39,951 bases of DNA from NCBI GenBank assembly GCA_036268405.1, contig DATAUF010000046.1, positions 1 through 39,951 on the forward strand, written 5' to 3'. Both the position numbers and the translations under genes were made by a program. The stretch comes from DASZTV01 sp036268405. GTDB taxonomy: Bacteria; Actinomycetota; Actinomycetes; JAFAQI01. This document shows, one piece after another, positions 8,648 to 16,262 of this stretch (positions are counted from its first letter, which is position 1; each line of letters starts with the position of its first letter). The notes beneath the pieces are model-generated. The model worked only from the letters and a program-made list of their open reading frames with translations. It searched no databases and had not been told where the DNA came from.

Positions 8648-9526
8648 GTGAAGGGAATGGTCGCGGTGCCTGCCGGCGAGTTCATCATGGGCAGCGATTC
8701 CCACTACCCCGAGGAGATGCCGGCCCATCGGCAATCAGTCGGGGCCTTCGCGATCGACATCCATCCGGTGACCAACGCAGACTTCCGGCGCTTCATCAAA
8801 GACACCAGCTGCTTGACGACCGCCGAACAACCGCCCGACGCGGCAGACTTCCCAGGCGCCGACCCCCGCGACCTCGTCGCGGGCTCGTTGGTCTTCACGC
8901 CGACGGACTCGCCCGTGCCGTTGGACGACTGGCAGCGGTGGTGGGCATGGGTGCCGGGGGCGGATTGGCGCCACCCCCGGGGCCCGTCGAGCACGTTGCA
9001 CGGCTTGGATCGCCATCCGGTAGTTCACGTCTCCTACGAAGACGCGACTGCCTACGCCGAGTGGGCCGGCAAGGCACTGCCGACTGAGATCGAGTGGGAG
9101 TACGCCGCCCGCGCCGGCCGACCCGACACCACCTATGCCTGGGGTGAGGAGATGTCGCCGCGAGGGCGCGCAATGGCGAACACCTGGGTTGGCGAGTTCC
9201 CCTGGCGCAATGACGATCACCGCCACCCGCTGACCTCGCCGATCGGCGCCTACCCGGCCGACTCCTGGGGGCTCGTCGACATGATCGGCAACGTCTGGGA
9301 GTGGACCTCCACGCCGTGGTCCGACCGCGGCGACACGAACCGGCCGGCGCATCCCTGCTGCGGCGTCTCGCCGATCACGGAGGCGAACCGCTTCACGATC
9401 AAGGGCGGATCCCACCTGTGCGCGCCTTCCTACTGCCGGCGGTATCGGCCGCCGGCACGACAAGGGCAGGCGGTTCGCAGCACGACCAGCCACATCGGCT
9501 TCCGCTGTGTGACCAGAGACTCCTGA
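8648..9526 (+). CDS. Formylglycine-generating enzyme (FGE-sulfatase family)
   Basis: Copper-dependent oxidase that converts a Cys in the C-x-P-x-R motif of sulfatases into formylglycine. The 292 residues cover the whole FGE fold: P-A-G-E-F-I-M-G-S at 8-16, P-V-T-N-A-D-F near 40-46, L-P-T-E-I-E-W-E-Y-A-A-R at 144-155, G-N-V-W-E-W at 214-219, and the active-site segment K-G-G-S-H-L-C-A-P-S-Y-C-R-R-Y-R with Cys258 and Cys263. This C-x4-C pair is the copper-binding pair of true FGEs (as in Streptomyces coelicolor) and is absent from most FGE-like proteins such as EgtB-type or kinase-fused members. GTG 8648 was taken; ATG 8657 is possible. No sulfatase gene is visible nearby. Confidence 0.92.
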   Translation: MKGMVAVPAGEFIMGSDSHYPEEMPAHRQSVGAFAIDIHPVTNADFRRFIKDTSCLTTAEQPPDAADFPGADPRDLVAGSLVFTPTDSPVPLDDWQRWWAWVPGADWRHPRGPSSTLHGLDRHPVVHVSYEDATAYAEWAGKALPTEIEWEYAARAGRPDTTYAWGEEMSPRGRAMANTWVGEFPWRNDDHRHPLTSPIGAYPADSWGLVDMIGNVWEWTSTPWSDRGDTNRPAHPCCGVSPITEANRFTIKGGSHLCAPSYCRRYRPPARQGQAVRSTTSHIGFRCVTRDS

Positions 9527-9540
9527 CTCGGCTGACGGCC

Positions 9541-10587
9541 TCAGAAGGCTCTGGCGGTTCCGGTGACTCCTACCCACACCTCTTGACCCGTGTGCAGCGG
9601 CAGCTCACCGCCGACCCGCACCAGCACCGTCTCCGGCGTATCGGTCAACGTCACCCGAGCGACCGCGTCATGCCCGTAGAACGTCACATCGTCGACCGTC
9701 GCGCGCGCCGTCCCCTTCGCCGCACTGAGCTGCACCGCCAGCTGCTCGGGGCGGATCAACAGCTTGCACGGGCCGTCCGGCGGACGCGCCTCACCGGCGC
9801 GCAGCTTGACGGCGCCGATCGCGCAGTAGCCACGCCCGCGCGAAATACGACCCGCAACGACGTTGAGCGAACCCGTCGCCGCGGCCGTCATGACGTCGGG
9901 CGGATCCTGGTAGAGGTCGCGCGGGGATGCGGAGGCGGCAATCTGCCCGTCGCGCAGCACCGCGATCTGATCGGCAAGAGACATCGCCTCGTCCTGATCG
10001 TGCGTCACGAGCACAGAGGTCGTGCGGGTCTCGCCGAGGATGTGCGCGATGTCCTTGCCGAGGCTCTCCCGCAACGTCGCGTCCAGCGAGCTGAACGGCT
10101 CGTCCAGCAGCACCACCTCGGGATCGGTCGCCAGTGCGCGAGCGACCGCGACACGTTGCTGCTGACCTCCGGACAGCTGGTGCGGGAACCGCTTGCCGAG
10201 ACCCGTCAGGCCGACGAGCTCGAGCAGCTCGCCGACCCGCTGCTCGCGCTCCTTCGTCGACCCGCGGTCCTTGGTCAGGCCGAAGCCGATGTTCGCCGCG
10301 ACCCGAAGGTGAGGGAACAGCGCTCCGTCCTGCGGGACGTAGCCGACCTTTCGCCGCGAGGCCGGCACCGATCGCCGACCATCGTCAACCACTCGTTCGC
10401 CGATCCGGATCGTCCCGACGTCAGCGCGCTCAAGGCCGGCGAGCAGTCGCAGCAGCGTCGTCTTGCCGCTGCCGGAAGCGCCCAGGACGGCCGTGATGCT
10501 GCCGTCGGCAACTGTCAGATCGAGATCGTGGAGCACCACGGATCCACCGAAGCGCTTGGCGACCCCTGATAGCTCCAGCACGCTCAC
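9541..10587 (-). CDS. Ferric-iron ABC importer, ATP-binding protein
   Basis: ATPase of a FbpABC-type iron(III) importer, 348 residues. Walker A G-A-S-G-S-G-K-T at 36-43, signature L-S-G-G-Q-Q-Q-R at 138-145, Walker B L-L-D-E-P at 160-164, and H-D-Q-D-E-A-M-S-L-A-D after it; the C-terminal 100 residues form a TOBE-like domain (L-I-R-P-E-Q-L-A-V). The GTG at 10587 overlaps the permease stop as GTGA, which fixes the start; 14 in-frame codons upstream lie inside the permease gene. It is the last gene of the importer operon and converges on the FGE gene with a 14-base gap. Confidence 0.93.
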   Translation of the reverse strand: MSVLELSGVAKRFGGSVVLHDLDLTVADGSITAVLGASGSGKTTLLRLLAGLERADVGTIRIGERVVDDGRRSVPASRRKVGYVPQDGALFPHLRVAANIGFGLTKDRGSTKEREQRVGELLELVGLTGLGKRFPHQLSGGQQQRVAVARALATDPEVVLLDEPFSSLDATLRESLGKDIAHILGETRTTSVLVTHDQDEAMSLADQIAVLRDGQIAASASPRDLYQDPPDVMTAAATGSLNVVAGRISRGRGYCAIGAVKLRAGEARPPDGPCKLLIRPEQLAVQLSAAKGTARATVDDVTFYGHDAVARVTLTDTPETVLVRVGGELPLHTGQEVWVGVTGTARAF

Positions 10588-12182
10588 GGCGTGACCGCCT
10601 GTTGGCTGTGACGCTCCCGGTCGAACCACAGACCGAGCAACGCGCCGGGGATGACAGCAAGCAACACGATGACCAAAGCGTACGGCGCTGCGGCGCCATA
10701 GGCGACCTCACGCTGATAGGCCCAGAACTGCGTCGCAAGCGTCTGCACCCCGATCGGGGCGAGCACGAGAGTGGCGGTCAGCTCGGTCACCGCGGTGAGG
10801 AATACAAGGCAGAACCCGGCAAGCAAACCAGGCGCGATCAGCGGCAGCATCACCCGCACGAAGACGTACGTCGGGCCCCGCCCCAGCGACCGGCCGACGT
10901 CGGCCAGTCGCGCGGGCGCCTGAGCCACGGAGGTTCGCACACAGACCAGCGCAAGCGGAAAGTGCATGATCGCGTACGCCGTGACGAGGAGCAGTCCGGT
11001 CTGGTAGACGCGGAAGAAGTAGTGCGTGGCGAAGAACACCAGCGCCAGCGCAATGACCACGCCGGGAACCGCTTGCGTGACATAGGTAGCGCGCTCCACG
11101 ACGACGCGGGTCGTCGTCGCCCGACGAAACGTCAACATGGCCACGGGCAGCGCGAGAACCACCGCGGCGAGCGCCCCCCACGCGCTGTAGCGCACGGTGG
11201 TCCACGTCGCCGACGCGAGCGTCGCCGCAGCCGGCAGCGTGGTGTGGTGGCTCTGCGCCATCCAGTAGACAAGCGTCCCGATCGGCACCCCGACCGCCAA
11301 GCCGGTCAACGCGAACAGTCCGATCGCCATCGGGATGTGCCACCACGCGCGGCGCCGCACGGCCGGGGCGCGGTTCGGCGCGGCGCGTGACACCTGACGG
11401 CGCGGGATCACGCCGTCGATGGCGAGTACGAGCAGCCCGAGCAACACGAGTGGCACGGCAAGCGCGGACGCCGCCTGCGCGTCGAACTGAAACTCCGTGA
11501 AGATCTCGGTGGTGAAGGTCTGAAAGCGCAGGATCTCGAACGCGCCGTACTCCGAGATCACCGTGAGGACGACGAGGACGCAGCCACCGAGCACTGCGGT
11601 CCGGATCAGCGGCAGCGTCACCCGCAGGAAGGTCCGGACCGGACCGACCCCGAGGCTTCGCGCGGTGTCTTCCATCCCTGGGTCGGCGCGGCGCAGTGCT
11701 GCCGCTACGGGCAGATAGACGAGCGGATACGTCCCCATCGTCATCACGAGCGTTGCGGCGAACAGCGGGTTCAACGTGGCGTCGATCGTGTGCCACGCGT
11801 AGCCCACGACGAAGTCCGGGATCGCGACGGGCATCACGAGCAGCACCGTCCAGAGCCGGCGGGCGGGCAGTCCGCTGCGCTCGGTGCACCATGCAGCGCC
11901 AATCCCGAGCGCCCCGGCAAAGACGACGACGAAGGCCGACAACATCACCGTGTGCCGCAGCAGCATCCACGACCGATCCCGGAACAGGACGGCGTGGATC
12001 TCCGACCAGCCTGCCGTGTGCGCGTCGAGCCCGAGCAACACCAACGGCGAGAGCAGCGCCGCGGCGATGACGAGCCCGACGGCGAGGGTCGCCCGACCGG
12101 AGCGGGCGCGCCGACGAGCGAACCGCGGCGCCCGAGACGACGGCGCAGCCGGCGCGGGCGGAGCGGTCAGCGAGGTCGACAC
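10584..12182 (-). CDS. Ferric-iron ABC importer, two-domain permease
   Basis: Membrane channel of the importer, 532 residues, with about twelve helices. It is the fused FbpB type: two binding-protein-dependent permease domains in tandem, each ending with an E-A-A-like coupling motif (E-D-T-A-R-S-L-G-V-G-P-V-R-T-F in the first half, A-D-V-G-R-S-L-G-R-G-P in the second), the site that contacts the ATPase. A Pro/Ala/Arg-rich cytoplasmic N-terminal tail of about 30 residues precedes helix 1. It starts 18 bases after the binding-protein stop (12183-12200) and overlaps the ATPase start by four bases. Confidence 0.93.
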   Translation of the reverse strand: MSTSLTAPPAPAAPSSRAPRFARRRARSGRATLAVGLVIAAALLSPLVLLGLDAHTAGWSEIHAVLFRDRSWMLLRHTVMLSAFVVVFAGALGIGAAWCTERSGLPARRLWTVLLVMPVAIPDFVVGYAWHTIDATLNPLFAATLVMTMGTYPLVYLPVAAALRRADPGMEDTARSLGVGPVRTFLRVTLPLIRTAVLGGCVLVVLTVISEYGAFEILRFQTFTTEIFTEFQFDAQAASALAVPLVLLGLLVLAIDGVIPRRQVSRAAPNRAPAVRRRAWWHIPMAIGLFALTGLAVGVPIGTLVYWMAQSHHTTLPAAATLASATWTTVRYSAWGALAAVVLALPVAMLTFRRATTTRVVVERATYVTQAVPGVVIALALVFFATHYFFRVYQTGLLLVTAYAIMHFPLALVCVRTSVAQAPARLADVGRSLGRGPTYVFVRVMLPLIAPGLLAGFCLVFLTAVTELTATLVLAPIGVQTLATQFWAYQREVAYGAAAPYALVIVLLAVIPGALLGLWFDRERHSQQAVTP

Positions 12183-12200
12183 GGATGGCCCATTTCGCCG

Positions 12201-13280
12201 CTACAACAACCCGACCTGCTGCATGAGCCCCTTGGCGTTGAGGCCGGTGCCGAGCTCAGCCGGGGTGAAGTCGTTGGGCGAGAGCTGCTTCAACGGCGTG
12301 AGCTCGGGACTGGCCGCGACGCCAGGGTGGATCGGGTATTCGAAGCTGTCGCTGTGGGCGAGGATCTCCTGCCCGGTCTTGCTGGTCAGGAACCCGAGGA
12401 ATGTCTGAGCGGCCGCCTGATGACTGGACGACGCGAGGATCCCCGCGCCCGAGATGTCCTCGACGTAACCCGGGTCACCTGGCGCGAAGAACGCGAGCTT
12501 GGCGTGGAAGTTGGACGCTCCGACTTCCGCCTGCGCCCGATAGAAGTAGTAGTGGTTGATCAACCCCATGTCGGCGGTGCCCTTGTCGACGTCGCTGGTC
12601 ACCGTCTCGTTGTCCGGCACGTTGGCATCGGAGCCAGCGTTGGCCTTGATCCCGCGAAGCCACGTCTCCGCAGCAGCATCGCCCTTTGCCCGCGCGACCG
12701 ATGAGACGATCGGCCAGAAGTCCGTCTCAGCCGGAGCGAGCTCGATCTTCCCCTTGTACTTCGGGTCGGCAAGCTGCATCACCGAGGTCGGGACCTGCGA
12801 CGCGGAGATCTTGCTCGGGTTGTAGACGATCGCGCTGATCCGCGCCGACACCCCGACCCAGTCACCATCTGTGGCACTGTCAGCGAGCGGGACAGCGGCC
12901 AGAGACTTCGCGTCAACCGGGGCGAGCAGGTGATGGTCGTCGAGCTGCTGCAGCCAGTTGGAGTTCTCGGTGTAGAAGACGTCCGCCGGGGAGTGGCTGC
13001 CCTCCTCCTGGATCTGTGCGGTGAGGACGTCCTCGTCGTCGTCCTTGACGCGGACCTTGATCCCGGTCTGCTTCGTGAACGCCGTGATGAGCGCATTGGT
13101 CGTCTGCTCGTGCTGGGCGTTGTAGAGCGTGATCGTCTGGCCCGCGAGGCTCGATGGTTGGCTCGATGCGGGGGTCCCGCCGCTCGAGGATCCGCCGCAC
13201 GCGGCCAGCCCGAGTCCTGCGGCAACCGCCAGCGCGGCGAGTCGAGCCGGTTGGGACGGGGAAGTCGGTCGTGCTCGCAA
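12201..13280 (-). CDS. Ferric-iron ABC importer, substrate-binding lipoprotein
   Basis: Extracellular iron-binding lipoprotein, 359 residues from the TTG at 13280. A lipobox L-A-A-C places the lipidated Cys at residue 28, followed by a Gly/Ser linker. The domain resembles FbpA/AfuA (type-F solute-binding fold): T-L-Y-N-A-Q-H-E-Q near 51-59 and the N-H-Y-Y-F-Y segment near 242-247, whose paired tyrosines bind iron(III) in FbpA. The TTG is preferred because GAGGAG ends eight bases before it; the GTG at 13289 overlaps that GAGGAG and would have no spacer, though either could be annotated. It heads the operon and sits behind an IdeR-like box (13313-13331), which supports iron as substrate and iron repression. 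Confidence 0.92.
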   Translation of the reverse strand: MRARPTSPSQPARLAALAVAAGLGLAACGGSSSGGTPASSQPSSLAGQTITLYNAQHEQTTNALITAFTKQTGIKVRVKDDDEDVLTAQIQEEGSHSPADVFYTENSNWLQQLDDHHLLAPVDAKSLAAVPLADSATDGDWVGVSARISAIVYNPSKISASQVPTSVMQLADPKYKGKIELAPAETDFWPIVSSVARAKGDAAAETWLRGIKANAGSDANVPDNETVTSDVDKGTADMGLINHYYFYRAQAEVGASNFHAKLAFFAPGDPGYVEDISGAGILASSSHQAAAQTFLGFLTSKTGQEILAHSDSFEYPIHPGVAASPELTPLKQLSPNDFTPAELGTGLNAKGLMQQVGLL

Positions 13281-13288
13281 CGAAGACA

Positions 13289-13294
13289 CTCCTC
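13289..13294 (-). promoter_or_regulatory. Ribosome-binding site GAGGAG of the iron-binding lipoprotein
   Basis: On the minus strand GAGGAG occupies 13294-13289, leaving an eight-base spacer to the TTG at 13280. The GTG at 13289-13287 shares its last base with this site and is therefore a poorer start. Confidence 0.6.
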
Positions 13295-13312
13295 GAGATC
13301 GGGCTACTCAGG

Positions 13313-13331
13313 TGAGGATAACCTAACCTAC
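13313..13331 (-). promoter_or_regulatory. IdeR/DtxR-like iron box
   Basis: Read on the minus strand, the 19 bases match the published actinobacterial consensus TTAGGTTAGGCTAACCTAA at 15 positions (mismatches at 1, 11, 14 and 18). A slightly wider inverted repeat, AGGTTAGG and CCTCACCT separated by four bases, covers the same place. It lies 24-42 bases before the GTG at 13289, in position to block the promoter. Fe(II)-bound IdeR/DtxR would be expected to repress the importer when iron is plentiful. The match is by eye. Confidence 0.75.
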
Positions 13332-13363
13332 TCGGAGTAATCATCGGTGGCAGGGTGGAAGCA

Positions 13364-13930
13364 ATGGCCCAACTCGTCTATGCCGCGATCTGCTCGCTCG
13401 ACGGATACGTCGAGGACTCCACCGGTGCCTTCGACTGGGCCGCACCGGACGAAGAGGTCCACCGCGCGGTCAACCAGCTCGAACGCCCGATCGGCACCTA
13501 TCTCTATGGGCGCCGGATGTACGAGACGATGCGCTACTGGCAGGACGCGACCAGCCGCGATGAGACCGACGTCGCCGCGGAGTACGCAGCGATCTGGCGG
13601 GGGTCGGAGAAGATCGTCTTCTCGACCACCCTCACAGCAGCCAGCACACCTCGGACGACGATCGAGCCGGTGTTCGATCCGGACCGGATCCGTGCACTCA
13701 AGATGGCCAGCGAGCGCGACCTGTCCATCGGCGGCGCAGAGCTCGCCGGCGCCGCACTCGAAGCAGGGCTCGTCGACGTCTGTCACCTGTATGTGGTGCC
13801 GGTGACCGTCGGCGGCGGCAAGCCGGTGTTTCCTGCCGGACGGCGCGATTCACTCGAGCTCGTCGACGTCCGGCGATTCCGCGCCGGCACCTTGCACCTG
13901 CACTACCGCGTCCTCAGCCGGTCACCGTGA
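13364..13930 (+). CDS. Dihydrofolate reductase family protein (RibD C-terminal type)
   Basis: A 188-residue NADPH-dependent reductase-like protein of the RibD_C/DHFR-like family. The start is typical, A-I-C-S-L-D-G-Y-V-E-D near residues 8-18, followed by Y-L-Y-G-R-R-M-Y-E-T-M near 47-57, D-L-S-I-G-G-A-E-L near 121-129, and L-Y-V-V-P-V-T-V-G-G-G-K-P-V-F near 142-156, which are the conserved family segments. ATG 13364 follows a G/A-rich stretch; GTG 13355 is possible. It diverges from the iron importer, and its promoter shares the 13290-13363 region with the iron box, so some iron effect is possible but not shown. Substrates of most members are unknown. Confidence 0.88.
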   Translation: MAQLVYAAICSLDGYVEDSTGAFDWAAPDEEVHRAVNQLERPIGTYLYGRRMYETMRYWQDATSRDETDVAAEYAAIWRGSEKIVFSTTLTAASTPRTTIEPVFDPDRIRALKMASERDLSIGGAELAGAALEAGLVDVCHLYVVPVTVGGGKPVFPAGRRDSLELVDVRRFRAGTLHLHYRVLSRSP

Positions 13931-14042
13931 TCGCGGTCACTCCCCCGCGGATCGAGAGGGATAGCGCGACGCCCGGCGAACTACCTCGTTGTGTGTAAAG
14001 AGAACACGCTGTCTTCACCAAGATCGCCTGAAAGGTGACCCT

Positions 14043-15833
14043 GTGTCAGGAAACCGTCGCGCCGTCGCCCTGGCGGTGGCCGCCATCACCCTCGGTGGCA
14101 CTGGCCTCGCACAGGTTGCCGGAGCCTCCCCCGCGACGCATTGGGTCAGCACCGCGACAAAGGCCCTGACGCTCCATGACGTGAAGCTGCTCGACGCGCC
14201 GGCCGCCGCGAGGCCGCTGCACATCTCACTCGCGCTGGCACCTCGTGACAGCTCGGCAGTCGCCCGCGCGGTCAAGGCGACGTACACCCAGGGCAGCAGC
14301 AGCTACCACCGGTTCATCACCCCGGCACAGTGGAACGCCCGCTTCGCACCGACGGCCACGGCGGTGTCGAAAGTCACCAGCTACTTGCGCCACGCGGGAT
14401 TCGCGCACATCTCGGTGACGAGTAACCGCCTCCTGGTCAGCGCAGACGCCAGCGTCGCCCGGGTCGAGCAGGCCTTCCACACCACACTCGGGAGCGCGCT
14501 CATCAACGGCGTACGCCGCTTCCTGAACGTCACCCCCGCACTAGTCCCGTCGTCGCTGGGCGGCGCGGTCCAGGCCGTGCTGGGGCTCAACGACATCCCG
14601 CTGTCACACGCAAAGCTGTCACTGGTCAAGGCGGCCGGTCCGCCTGCGCTGGAGGCCGGCCTCTACCCGAAGCAGTTCAACACGACGTACCACTCCGCGG
14701 GGACGCACAACGGGTCGAAGACCGCGGTCGCGGTGATGACCGAGGGCGACATCTCCGGCACGATCACCTCGCTGCGCTACGCAGAGCACAAGGAGCACGC
14801 GCCGCGCGTCCCCGTCACCGTTGTGCCGGTCGGCCCGCAGTCGCCCGACACGTCCGGCGCTGACGAGTTCGACATGGACTCGCAGGTCTCGACGATGGTC
14901 CCCGGCTCGGTGAAGCGGCTGTACATGTACAACATCGGCTCGCTGGTCGACACGAACATCGTCGCCGGGGTCAACTCCTTCGTCGCACAGAACCAGGCAC
15001 GGGCACTGTCGGCAAGCCTGGGTGGCTGTGACCTGACGGCCTACCTCGACGGCGCGATGGTGGCCAACGACATCACGCTGCAGGAAGCCGCCTTGCAGGG
15101 CCAGACGTTCTTCGCCTCATCCGGTGACAACGGGGCCGGCTGCGCCTTCGTCGCAGCCACCGGCGTCCCTTCCGGCTTTCCCGAAGCCAACTGGCCGTGC
15201 AGCGGTGAGTACACCGTCTGCGTCGGCGGCACCAGCCTGATCGCCGACGCAAAGGGCAACCGCATCGCCGAGCTCGGCTGGGTCGGCAGCGGCGGCGGCT
15301 TCAGCGTCGCCGCGAACCCGGGATTCTGGACTCAGGACAGTGATCCGCTCTACGAGGCGAACGTCGTGACCGGCGGTCGAGCAGTGCCCGACATCTCCCT
15401 CGACGGCGACCCCAATGTCGCGACACCGGTGAAGGTCTACGTCGGGAAGACCCTGTCGTTCGTGGGCGGCACCAGCCTGTCCTCACCGATGATGCTCGGC
15501 TTCTGGGCGCGGCTGGAGTCCGGCCACCGCAACCTGCTCGGGTTCGCATCACCAGGCCTTTACGGCCTGTATGACGCCGTCAACCCGGGGACGTCGGTGA
15601 CGACTCCGGAGGTCGCGATCACGGTCGTCGTACCGACCCTCGTGCCGAAACCGGTCCCCGGTTTGACCGACATCGTCCTTGGCGACAACGGCCCCTACCC
15701 GGACCTGCCGGGCTACGACGAGGTCACCGGCCTCGGTGCACCTGACGTCGCTGCGCTCAACCACGTCCTCAAGACGCCGCACCTTGAAAGCAAGCACACC
15801 CGGCCGCACCCCGCGCGCCGCACGGTCAGGTGA
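14043..15833 (+). CDS. Exported sedolisin (pro-kumamolisin type serine-carboxyl protease)
   Basis: Secreted protease of 596 residues. The signal peptide is N-R-R-A-V-A-L-A-V-A-A-I then the A-G-A-S cleavage region. An activation pro-domain follows (about 55-190), with Y-H-R-F-I-T-P-A-Q-W-N near 88-98, as in the Pro-kumamolisin family. The mature domain has the sedolisin residues: E275 and D279 in E-F-D-M-D, D362 in S-S-G-D-N-G-A, and nucleophile Ser478 in G-G-T-S-L-S-S-P. The C-terminal Y-D-E-V-T-G-L-G-A-P-D segment matches the usual calcium-site region. GTG 14043 follows GAAAGGTG and precedes the signal peptide directly. Sedolisins work at low pH, hinting at an acidic habitat. Its end overlaps the next gene by eight bases. 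Confidence 0.93.
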   Translation: MSGNRRAVALAVAAITLGGTGLAQVAGASPATHWVSTATKALTLHDVKLLDAPAAARPLHISLALAPRDSSAVARAVKATYTQGSSSYHRFITPAQWNARFAPTATAVSKVTSYLRHAGFAHISVTSNRLLVSADASVARVEQAFHTTLGSALINGVRRFLNVTPALVPSSLGGAVQAVLGLNDIPLSHAKLSLVKAAGPPALEAGLYPKQFNTTYHSAGTHNGSKTAVAVMTEGDISGTITSLRYAEHKEHAPRVPVTVVPVGPQSPDTSGADEFDMDSQVSTMVPGSVKRLYMYNIGSLVDTNIVAGVNSFVAQNQARALSASLGGCDLTAYLDGAMVANDITLQEAALQGQTFFASSGDNGAGCAFVAATGVPSGFPEANWPCSGEYTVCVGGTSLIADAKGNRIAELGWVGSGGGFSVAANPGFWTQDSDPLYEANVVTGGRAVPDISLDGDPNVATPVKVYVGKTLSFVGGTSLSSPMMLGFWARLESGHRNLLGFASPGLYGLYDAVNPGTSVTTPEVAITVVVPTLVPKPVPGLTDIVLGDNGPYPDLPGYDEVTGLGAPDVAALNHVLKTPHLESKHTRPHPARRTVR

Positions 15834-16227
15834 TGAACACGCCTTCGCGCCGGTGGAAGCGCCACACGTCGCCATCGCGATGCAGCGTGTCGTTGTAACG
15901 CCCGACCAGCATCACCTGCCAGGCCTCGTCGCGACGGAACATGAACACGAAGTCACTGACGGCGCTCGCCTCTTCTGCGCTCCAGCTCGTCACGTGCGTG
16001 TTGAAGACGAGGTGTCGCTGAGGAGCACGTGGCTCGACCTTCGAGTACGCCGCCCTCAGCTCATCGTGTCCCTGGTGCGCGCCGAGTGCCTGGATGTCGC
16101 AGCTGCCATCGGCGCAGTACGCGGCCACGACGTCATCAGTTCGGCCGTCGTCCACTGCCTGGCCGTAGGCCGCAAGTGCGGCACTGACCCCGGCGACGAC
16201 ATCGGCGTACCTCAGCTCACCACTCAT
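15826..16227 (-). CDS. SnoaL-like / NTF2-fold protein
   Basis: A 133-residue protein of the SnoaL-like family, an NTF2 cone fold found in ring-cyclising isomerases, dehydratases and small catabolic enzymes. Supporting segments: an N-terminal helix, then A-Y-C-A-D-G-S-C-D near 37-45, R-A-A-Y-S-K near 58-63, H-L-V-F-N-T-H-V near 72-79, and W-R-F-H-R-R-E-G-V near the end. The ATG at 16227 has no Shine-Dalgarno but lies seven bases after a -10-like TACAGT, suggesting a leaderless mRNA; an upstream in-frame ATG at 16257 would put the operator inside the gene. It diverges from the monooxygenase across a 35-base gap holding the TetR-type operator, so it should belong to the same pathway. Confidence 0.82.
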   Translation of the reverse strand: MSGELRYADVVAGVSAALAAYGQAVDDGRTDDVVAAYCADGSCDIQALGAHQGHDELRAAYSKVEPRAPQRHLVFNTHVTSWSAEEASAVSDFVFMFRRDEAWQVMLVGRYNDTLHRDGDVWRFHRREGVFIT

Positions 16228-16234
16228 CGCCGAA

Positions 16235-16254
16235 ACTGTACCGGTCGGTACACT
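16235..16254. promoter_or_regulatory. Divergent promoter with TetR-type operator (site 1)
   Basis: A perfect palindrome with arms TGTACCG and CGGTACA around a GT centre occupies 16237-16252. It fills the gap between the divergent starts at 16227 and 16263. On the plus strand TACACT (16249-16254) ends eight bases before ATG 16263; on the minus strand TACAGT (16240-16235) ends seven bases before ATG 16227. Both are TAnnnT -10 candidates for leaderless transcripts and share bases with the palindrome, so bound repressor should shut both promoters. The same core, reversed, is found at 20274-20289. Regulator candidate: the TetR protein at 22515-23126. Confidence 0.75.
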
Positions 16255-16262
16255 CACCGGCG

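Noticed and set aside
10708..11970. A 420-codon second-frame reading on the minus strand inside the iron permease
   Set aside because: Out-of-frame shadow, Arg/Asp/Ala-rich, while the other frame is a proper twelve-helix permease.
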